Positions 27,733-33,185 of a stretch of DNA of 33,185 nucleotides are shown piece after piece. Position numbers and translations under genes: made by a program. The DNA comes from JBBSMX01 sp038232935 (GTDB lineage: Bacteria; Bacteroidota; Rhodothermia; Rhodothermales; JANQRZ01): assembly GCA_038232935.1 (NCBI GenBank), contig JBBSMX010000033.1, forward strand, positions 1-33,185, read 5' to 3'. The notes beneath the pieces were generated by a model, which ran no database searches, was not told where the DNA came from, and saw nothing but the letters and a program-made list of their open reading frames with translations. Positions within the stretch are counted from its first letter, which is position 1; every line of letters starts with the position of its first letter.

Positions 27733-30700
27733 ATGAGCATCGTCGAGGACCACGTCGAACAGGCTGCCATCCGCTGGTTCGAGCGGCAGGGGTACCGTCA
27801 CCTCCACGGACCCACCATCGCTCCGGACGAGCCCGCCGCCGAGCGGTCGAGCTACGCCGATGTCATCCTCGCAGAGCGCCTCAGACGGGCGCTGGAGCGC
27901 CTCAATCCGCGCCTCCCGACGGAGGTCCGGGACGAGGCGTTCCGCCGTCTCACGCGGCCGGAGAGCGCCTCGCTGGAGGAGAGCAATCGGGCTTTCCGGC
28001 GTCATCTCACACGCGGCGTTACCGTAGAGGTGCGGACGGGCGGCGAGACGCGAGGCGAGCAGGTGTGGGCGGTCGACTTCGACGATCCCGAGGGCAACGA
28101 CTTCGTCGTCGTCAACCAGCTCACCGTCGTCGAGGCCGGGCACAACCGCCGCCCCGATCTCGTCGTCTACGTCAACGGCCTGCCGCTGGCCGTCATCGAG
28201 CTCAAGAATCCCGCCGACGAGAAGGCCACGCTCCGCCACGCGTGGAACCAGATCCAGACCTACAAAGCTGAGATCCCCGGCCTGTTCTACCCCAACGAAT
28301 GCGTCGTCATCTCCGACGGCACGGCCGCCCGCGTCGGCAGCCTCACCGCGCCCTTCGAACGGTTCGGCCCGTGGCGACCCGAAGAAGAGGGGGCCCCGGG
28401 CCTAAAGGGTTCCGAGCTCCACGTCGTCATCGACGACCTCTTCGAGAAGCAAGCCTTTCTCGACTACGTCCGCGCTTTCCAGTTCTGGGAAGCCGACCCG
28501 CTCGCGCCGAGTGGGCTAACCAAGAAGGCCGCCGCCTACCACCAGTTCCACGCCGTGCGGAGGGCGGTCGGCACCGTCGTCGAAGCCGCCGAGGCAGCAG
28601 GCGACCGCCGCGCCGGCGTGGTGTGGCACACGCAGGGGAGCGGCAAGAGCGTGTCGATGGTGTTCCTCGCCGGCGAGCTCGTCCGACACCCGGCGATGGG
28701 GAACCCCACGCTCGTCGTGCTCACCGACCGGAACGACCTCGACGACCAGCTCTTCGGGCAGTTCGCGGCGGCGCGGGGCCTCATCCCGTCACCCGTGCAG
28801 GCCCAGAGCCGGGAGCATCTCCGCGACCTCCTGAGCGTGGCCTCCGGCGGCGTGGTGTTCACGACGCTCCAGAAGTTCGGGACGCGCCAGGGCGAGCGGA
28901 TGCCGGTGCTGACCGACCGCCGGAACGTGGTCGTGATGGCCGACGAGGCGCACCGGAGCCAGTACGAGTTCGTCGAGGGCCTCGCCCGCAACCTCCGCGA
29001 CGCCCTCCCCCACGCGACGTTCATCGGGTTCACCGGCACGCCCATCGACTTCGAGGACCGCTCCACCGTCGCCGTCTTCGGCGAGGTCATCGACGCGTAC
29101 ACGATCTCGCAGGCCGTCGCCGACAAGGCTACGGTCCCGATCTACTACGAGGCCCGCCTCGCCCGGATCGACCTGCCCGAGGACGAGAAGCCCCGCGTCG
29201 ATGCCGAGTTCGACGAGCTGACCGAGGACGAGGAGGAGACGACGAAGGCGAAGCTGTCTTCGACGTGGGCGAAACTGGAGGCGATGGTGGGGCTGAAGAA
29301 GCGGCTGCGCCTCATCGCCCTCGACATCGCCGAGCACTTCGAGCGGAGGCAGGAGATCGTCGCGGGGAAGGCGATGGTCGTCGGCATGAGCCGGCGCGTC
29401 TGTGCCGACCTCTACCGCGAGATCGTACGCATCCGCCCGGACTGGCACTCGGACAGCGACGACGCGGGCCGGATCAAGGTCGTGATGACGGGCTCGGCCG
29501 CCGACCCCGCCGCGCTCCAGCCCCACGTCCGGAGCAAGGACGCGCTCAAGACCATCGAGCGTCGATTCAAGAACCCCGAAGACCCGCTCCATATAGTTAT
29601 CGTCCGCGACATGTGGCTCACCGGATTCGACGTGCCGCCAGCCCACACGATCTACATTGACAAACCGATGAGGGGGTACACATTGATGCAGGCCATCGCC
29701 CGCGTGAACCGGGTGTGGCGCGACAAGCCGAGCGGGCTCGTCGTCGATTACCTCGGCGTGGCGGAGGAGCTGCGCAAAGCCGTCGGCACCTACGGGGGCC
29801 GGAAGGGCGAGCGCCCGGGCGTTCCCGTCGAGGAGGCGCTGCACGTGCTGCAAGAGAAGGTCGACGTCGTGCGGGCGATGTTCCACGGGTTCGAGCATTC
29901 CGGCTACTTCTCCGGACGCCCCGACGACCAGCTCGACGCGCTGGCGGGGGGAGCGGACCACGTACTCGGACTGGAGGAGGGGAAGGACCGGTTCCTCGAA
30001 GCGATGGGCGCGCTGACCAAGGCGGCGGGCATCGCCATCCACCTCGAAGAAGCCCGCGATCTCAGGGACGACGTGGCTTACTTCCAGGCCGTGCAGAAGA
30101 ACATCCGCAAGTACGCGACGAGTCCCGCCGGAAGCGGCCGGACATCCGAAGAGCTCGGCGCTGCCATCCGCCAGATCGTCTCCAGCGCCGTCCACTCCGG
30201 CGGCGTCCTCGACGTGTTCGGCGCGGCGGGCATCGACCGGCCCGACCTCTCGATCCTCTCCGACGAGTTCCTCGCTACGGTCCGCGAGAGCCCCCACAAG
30301 AACCTCCAGATCGAGGCACTGCGGAAGCTGCTGAAGGACGAGATCCGCGTGCAGGAGCGGCACAACGTCGTGCAGGCCCGGCGCTTCTCGGAAATGCTCG
30401 GCAAGACGATCACGGGCTACCAGAACCGCTCGCTAGAGGCGGCCGAAGTCGTGCTCGAACTCATCGAGATGGCGCGGGCGATCCGCGAGGCCCCGAAGCG
30501 CGGCGAGGCGTTGGGGCTGAGCGAGGACGAGCTCGCCTTTTACGACGCGCTCGCCGATCACGAAGGCGTGCGCGACGTGATGGGCGACGACGTGCTCGGC
30601 GCCATTGCCCACGACCTCGCCGAGGCCATTCGGCAGTCCGTGACCATCGACTGGACGCAGAAGGAGGCCGTCAGGGCGAAGATGCGTGCCCGCGTCAAGC

Positions 30701-30807
30701 GACTCCTCCGGCGGCACGGGTACCCGCCAGAGCGGCAGGACGCCGCCGTAGAGACCGTCATCGAACAGGCCGAACACGTTGCCCGCTACTGGTCAGCGGC
30801 TGCGTGA
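27733..30807 (+). CDS. hsdR: Type I restriction endonuclease subunit
   Basis: The HsdR subunit (1024 aa from ATG 27733; an in-frame GTG at 27703 adds ten residues), the motor and nuclease of the type I enzyme. The N-terminal nuclease domain carries the PD-(D/E)xK pattern around DLVVYVNGLPLAVIELKNP (residues about 141-159). The superfamily 2 helicase motor shows Walker A WHTQGSGKS near residue 300, DEAH near 402, and the GFTGTPI motif. The C-terminal helical region mediates contact with HsdM. It ends 305 bp before the next gene. Order hsdM-hsdS-hsdR with two TA pairs between them is unusual, though type I genes themselves look intact. Confidence 0.96.
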   Translation: MSIVEDHVEQAAIRWFERQGYRHLHGPTIAPDEPAAERSSYADVILAERLRRALERLNPRLPTEVRDEAFRRLTRPESASLEESNRAFRRHLTRGVTVEVRTGGETRGEQVWAVDFDDPEGNDFVVVNQLTVVEAGHNRRPDLVVYVNGLPLAVIELKNPADEKATLRHAWNQIQTYKAEIPGLFYPNECVVISDGTAARVGSLTAPFERFGPWRPEEEGAPGLKGSELHVVIDDLFEKQAFLDYVRAFQFWEADPLAPSGLTKKAAAYHQFHAVRRAVGTVVEAAEAAGDRRAGVVWHTQGSGKSVSMVFLAGELVRHPAMGNPTLVVLTDRNDLDDQLFGQFAAARGLIPSPVQAQSREHLRDLLSVASGGVVFTTLQKFGTRQGERMPVLTDRRNVVVMADEAHRSQYEFVEGLARNLRDALPHATFIGFTGTPIDFEDRSTVAVFGEVIDAYTISQAVADKATVPIYYEARLARIDLPEDEKPRVDAEFDELTEDEEETTKAKLSSTWAKLEAMVGLKKRLRLIALDIAEHFERRQEIVAGKAMVVGMSRRVCADLYREIVRIRPDWHSDSDDAGRIKVVMTGSAADPAALQPHVRSKDALKTIERRFKNPEDPLHIVIVRDMWLTGFDVPPAHTIYIDKPMRGYTLMQAIARVNRVWRDKPSGLVVDYLGVAEELRKAVGTYGGRKGERPGVPVEEALHVLQEKVDVVRAMFHGFEHSGYFSGRPDDQLDALAGGADHVLGLEEGKDRFLEAMGALTKAAGIAIHLEEARDLRDDVAYFQAVQKNIRKYATSPAGSGRTSEELGAAIRQIVSSAVHSGGVLDVFGAAGIDRPDLSILSDEFLATVRESPHKNLQIEALRKLLKDEIRVQERHNVVQARRFSEMLGKTITGYQNRSLEAAEVVLELIEMARAIREAPKRGEALGLSEDELAFYDALADHEGVRDVMGDDVLGAIAHDLAEAIRQSVTIDWTQKEAVRAKMRARVKRLLRRHGYPPERQDAAVETVIEQAEHVARYWSAAA

Positions 30808-31112
30808 GAAGGGGATGTCAAACACGCACCGCCGCGTATCTCGGACAGCCGGAGAGCGTCCGAGACCTATAGAAAGGCCCCGAATGCCCCGCTTATTGGG
30901 GGTCTCAGCGTGACCGGCAGAGGAGTCAAGCGGCGTCGACGCACCCTACGTCGGAAAGAGGCGGCGAGGGATTATGCTGCAACCATTAACGTTTGGGGTA
31001 GCCCCCACTGCACCTAAAGTGGCGATTCCGAACGCGAATGGGAGCCGAGATCGCATCAGGCCGGGGTAACATTCCAGGTTGCGCAATGCGCTGGCACCCC
31101 ACCCACTCAAGG
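30808..31112. other. 305-bp gap with terminator-like hairpin
   Basis: No gene is supported. A TCTCGGAC/GTCCGAGA stem (30839-30865, 11-base loop) lies 31 bp after hsdR and is the probable terminator for hsdR, though no T run follows. The rest shows no clear structure. It separates the defence genes from the second recombinase-like gene. Confidence 0.5.
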
Positions 31113-31934
31113 TTAAGCTCGCCGAATCTCGTCCATGTAGCCCCGGCTCTCCAGCCCCACGCGCTCGGCGCACCGCGTCACGATGACGTTGAGCGCACGC
31201 ACGCTGAGCCCGGTCTCGCTCACGTGTCCGTGCCGGTCGACGGACCGGAGCAGGGGGCCACTGCCGATCCCGCTCGCGTCGAGCCACGCCTCGTACACGC
31301 TCCCGAGATCGAAAGAGGGATCGGAAGCCGGGGCCACGCGCACACTCCTCACGACCCAGTTCGGATCCGCCTGCTGTGCCGACGCGGGCGGATGGACACG
31401 GATAACGCCCCCACCCACCTCGTCCCCGGTATCCTCGATGTCGCCGACTTCGAGGGCGACGAGCTCGTTCCGGGTGAGCGAGCCCGCCGCGCCAGTGATC
31501 AGCGCGAGGCGATCACGGCACCCGAGGAGGCCGTCCGGGATGCCGGCCAGCATCGCCCGGATACGCGGCGTGAGGAACGCCTCCGGCAGCGCGCGCTCTT
31601 CCGGCAGCGCGCCGGTGGCACGATCTCGGTCCCGCTCCTCCCTCAACAGCCGGACCTGCATCCACATCCCCTCGACTTGGCGTGCATGGATCGGGGAATC
31701 GTAGCCCCCCTCGACGTGCTCGCGAGCGACGGCGTCGAGGAAGGTTCGGAGACTCGACGTAGATAGCCTGAGGTAGTGCTCACCGAGGAAATTGACGAGC
31801 GTTAAGGGAGCAGCCGGCAACGATTCCACGCCGCGCAGCCGAGCCCACCGGCAGAAGCGCTCCCACGCCGCCTCGTACCCCCGCAGTGTTTCGGGGGCGA
31901 GGGAAGCACGCGCAGCGTCAGAAGAGGGAGGCAT
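31113..31934 (-). CDS. Second tyrosine-recombinase-like protein lacking the catalytic C terminus
   Basis: A 273-aa paralogue of the protein at 16982-17833. The shared pattern is TLRGYEAAWERFCRWARLRG in the N-terminal domain, then LTPRIRAML, RDRLALITGAAGSLTRNELVAL with Arg I, DPNWVVRSVRVAP and SVDRHGHVSETGLSVRALNVIV. It stops at GYMDEIRRA, the same point as its relative, without the HxLR histidine, the later His/Trp and the Tyr. The Lys candidate of the first copy (EATKRRD) is here replaced by SAQQADP. The start is uncertain: ATG 31934 (MPPSSDAARAS) or ATG 31994 (20 residues more). It diverges from the second polymerase-type N-terminal gene. Confidence 0.8.
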   Translation of the reverse strand: MPPSSDAARASLAPETLRGYEAAWERFCRWARLRGVESLPAAPLTLVNFLGEHYLRLSTSSLRTFLDAVAREHVEGGYDSPIHARQVEGMWMQVRLLREERDRDRATGALPEERALPEAFLTPRIRAMLAGIPDGLLGCRDRLALITGAAGSLTRNELVALEVGDIEDTGDEVGGGVIRVHPPASAQQADPNWVVRSVRVAPASDPSFDLGSVYEAWLDASGIGSGPLLRSVDRHGHVSETGLSVRALNVIVTRCAERVGLESRGYMDEIRRA

Positions 31935-32141
31935 AGAGAGAGGGGCGCGATTGCCGAGAGATGAAGGAACACGGAAACGATAGTGCACGGGCATATTATC
32001 AGCCCATTTCGGGAAACCAGAAGCCCGTAGTTCAGTTGAACAGGCTCACCCTCGCGTAGATCCCGAGGGGATCATAACCAACGACGGACCGCAGGTGGCA
32101 GCCCGCGATCCGTCTGCACAACGACCCCATCTGCGAAGAAT

Positions 32142-32160
32142 CCGCCGTGAGGCGGGGAGG
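32142..32160 (+). promoter_or_regulatory. Leader hairpin and strong ribosome binding site, copy 2
   Basis: CCGCC-GTGA-GGCGG followed by GGGAGG repeats the arrangement at 17966-17986, with the same 7-bp spacing to the ATG at 32168. The upstream sequence also matches (GCACAACGACCCCATC versus GCACAGGACCCATC). This shared leader shows that the two modules are homologous beyond their proteins. Confidence 0.65.
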
Positions 32161-32167
32161 CCAAGCT

Positions 32168-33073
32168 ATGCGAAAACACCACGCCAACGAGGGAGCACAG
32201 TTCCCCACGGTGCCACCGTGGCTAGAGCGAGCGATCGAGCAGGAACGACGCGAGAAGATCGAGGGGTGGAAAGCTAAGCGAGACGTCAGGCAGCGCTACC
32301 TGCGTGACGCTGAGAACCGGCTAAACGGGCTCATTGGGATCTCCGTCAGACGAGAGGAGAACGGACAACTGCTCGTCACCTACAGGAGCCGGTTTTCACA
32401 GAGTAGGCGCGCCAACCTCGCAAGCACGGGGCGGTGGCACTACAAGGGCAGCAGCGCTTGGTACGGTCCGACGACCGTTAGCGGGTTCCTCGAAGCGTTC
32501 GCACCGGGCGCGAACCGGCCGACCGACGACTTCTGTTTGTCGAGGGTGAGGCTGGAGCAGATCGACCGGGCAGCCGAGCGCGAGAAAGCGGGGCTCCGAG
32601 CGCACGGGCACGCGGTGTGGAACGAGCGGGGACCGTGGGGCGCGCCCTGCGAATGGGGAGCGCAGGGCACGCTCGGACCGGAGACAACCCTGTTTGCAAA
32701 ACAACCCAACGCGCAGGGCCAAAGGAAGGGGAGCCGGAGGAACGCAAGCGGGAGAGAAACCCACAGAGAGAAGGGGGAGGCAAGAGCAGAGGAGGGGGAG
32801 GCAGCAGGGACGGGAGGGCCAGAGGAGCAGGGGGAGAGGCGGGGAGGAGAGCGAGCGGACCGACGCCCCGCCACAGAACCACCGTATAGTTGCGGGCAAC
32901 GGCTAGCAGAGGGCACCACAGAAACGCCCTTGGCGGCACTGTCCAGGCCGAAACCGCACCCGACTAGCACGGCGGAGAAACCTCGTACGGGGCTGGCGGG
33001 GCGGCATGGCTCTGACGTTGGCGCAGAGCGCGTGGATGGAGAGATCGCTAGTGTGAGAGACGATTGGTTGTAA
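32168..33073 (+). CDS. Truncated relative of the polymerase-like protein (N-terminal domain plus linker)
   Basis: A 301-aa protein starting at 32168 after the shared leader and ribosome binding site. Residues 45-115 match the N-terminal domain of the 835-aa protein: AENRLNGLIGI for AEKQLNALEGI, a GRW for GKW, and GPTTVSGFLEAFAPGA for GPSTVEAFVGAFAPGA. A charged, Arg/Gly/Glu-rich linker follows, encoded by a long purine-rich tract. No polymerase motif is present before the stop at 33071-33073. An IS630-like transposase begins 30 bp later and the stop codon contains a TA, the usual target of such elements, so the gene is probably interrupted by the insertion. Confidence 0.72.
   Translation: MRKHHANEGAQFPTVPPWLERAIEQERREKIEGWKAKRDVRQRYLRDAENRLNGLIGISVRREENGQLLVTYRSRFSQSRRANLASTGRWHYKGSSAWYGPTTVSGFLEAFAPGANRPTDDFCLSRVRLEQIDRAAEREKAGLRAHGHAVWNERGPWGAPCEWGAQGTLGPETTLFAKQPNAQGQRKGSRRNASGRETHREKGEARAEEGEAAGTGGPEEQGERRGGERADRRPATEPPYSCGQRLAEGTTETPLAALSRPKPHPTSTAEKPRTGLAGRHGSDVGAERVDGEIASVRDDWL
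32715..32860 (+). other. Polypurine-rich tract in linker region
   Basis: This stretch of the plus strand is overwhelmingly G and A, with many GGGAGG and GAGAGG words. It encodes the Arg/Gly/Glu-rich linker of the truncated protein. Such tracts can form triplex or other non-B DNA, but the pattern may only reflect the coded residues. Confidence 0.5.
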
Positions 33074-33102
33074 TCTTGGGGCGACTCCTTCCTCTACTCG
33101 CT

Positions 33103-33185
33103 ATGGCCGCCTTCTCCCTCGACTTCCGACAACGCATCCTCGATGCCGCCTTACGAGACGACGCCACCGAGCAGGCTGTCGCCGA
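33103..33185 (+). CDS. IS630-family transposase, 5' end only
   Basis: The first 27 codons of an ORF starting ATG 33103 and running off the window. It reads MAAFSLDFRQRILDAALRDD, then ATEQAVA. The [YF]S.D[LF]R.R.. pattern followed by a helix-turn-helix start is the usual N terminus of IS630-type (Tc1/mariner-like) transposases. It lies 30 bp after the truncated gene's stop. The left inverted repeat of the element probably starts close to the TA at 33071-33072; it cannot be verified without the right end. Confidence 0.65.
   Translation, partial: MAAFSLDFRQRILDAALRDDATEQAVA

Noticed and set aside
30946..31287. Minus-strand open frame overlapping the end of the second recombinase-like gene
   Set aside because: Checked as a possible frameshifted C terminus with HxLR or Tyr motifs; none are present.
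32023..32043. tRNA-like 5' fragment (GCCCGTAGTTCAGTTGAACAG)
   Set aside because: It resembles a tRNA D arm (18 of 21 bases match tRNA-Arg here), but no T arm or acceptor 3' strand follows, and the paralogous leader has a related GCCCGCAG at the same place, so it is more likely part of the module's leader.
1..33185. CRISPR array
   Set aside because: No regularly spaced direct repeats with unique spacers were seen; repeats here are single palindromes or short tandem copies, and no cas genes are present.

Overview
The window looks like chromosomal DNA of a high-GC member of the Rhodothermota/Bacteroidota (Rhodothermales-like). The main signs are the omega-type RNA polymerase subunit between gmk and coaBC, an rpmB-rpmG-DUF4295 trio (the 57-aa DUF4295 protein after L33 is a Bacteroidota-type signature), few Shine-Dalgarno sequences in the core genes, and promoter-like TAtcTT/TATATTG boxes. 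This is inference from gene content; I could not run a database search.

Positions 1-15650 are core genome. They hold tRNA-Ser, then a co-directional run yicC-gmk-rpoZ-coaBC-SGNH lipoprotein; a small unknown protein; DinB; a convergent pair of AidB-type acyl-CoA dehydrogenase and GMC oxidoreductase; a beta-barrel-like secreted protein; a LolC/E-type ABC permease; a lipoprotein; an outer-membrane barrel protein; rpmB-rpmG-DUF4295; a four-helix membrane protein; and tRNA-Pro, tRNA-Arg and tRNA-Cys. Several intergenic spaces carry palindromic dispersed repeats, including a perfect 28-bp palindrome and G-rich elements sharing TCGCCCCTAC.

Positions 15650-33185 are an accessory region starting at tRNA-Cys. 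A complete tyrosine integrase follows the tRNA and its terminator, and an inverted copy of the tRNA-Cys 5' half lies between them. Next comes a divergent module: on the minus strand a tyrosine-recombinase-like protein that stops exactly where the HxLR box should be and lacks the catalytic Tyr; on the plus strand an 835-aa protein with an unfamiliar N-terminal domain, a long charged linker and a C-terminal region carrying motifs A, B and C of a family A polymerase, with changed residues at the sugar-selecting position. A DUF6166-type protein and a short RadC follow. Then comes a defence block: type I restriction-modification hsdM, hsdS and hsdR, with one toxin-antitoxin pair (DUF4258/YgiT zinc finger) between hsdM and hsdS and a second (DUF4065 Panacea/Fic) between hsdS and hsdR. 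After hsdR the divergent module appears again in the same orientation: a second recombinase-like protein truncated at the same residue, the same leader hairpin and ribosome binding site, and a protein with the same N-terminal domain. The last is cut short next to the start of an IS630-like transposase at the window edge.

The strongest candidate for an undescribed system is this twice-occurring module (catalytically incomplete recombinase / divergent polymerase-like protein with a shared leader) bracketing a layered defence island. A second notable point is that the hsdM-hsdS toxin-antitoxin cassette is flanked by a 39-bp duplication that preserves both neighbouring reading frames.
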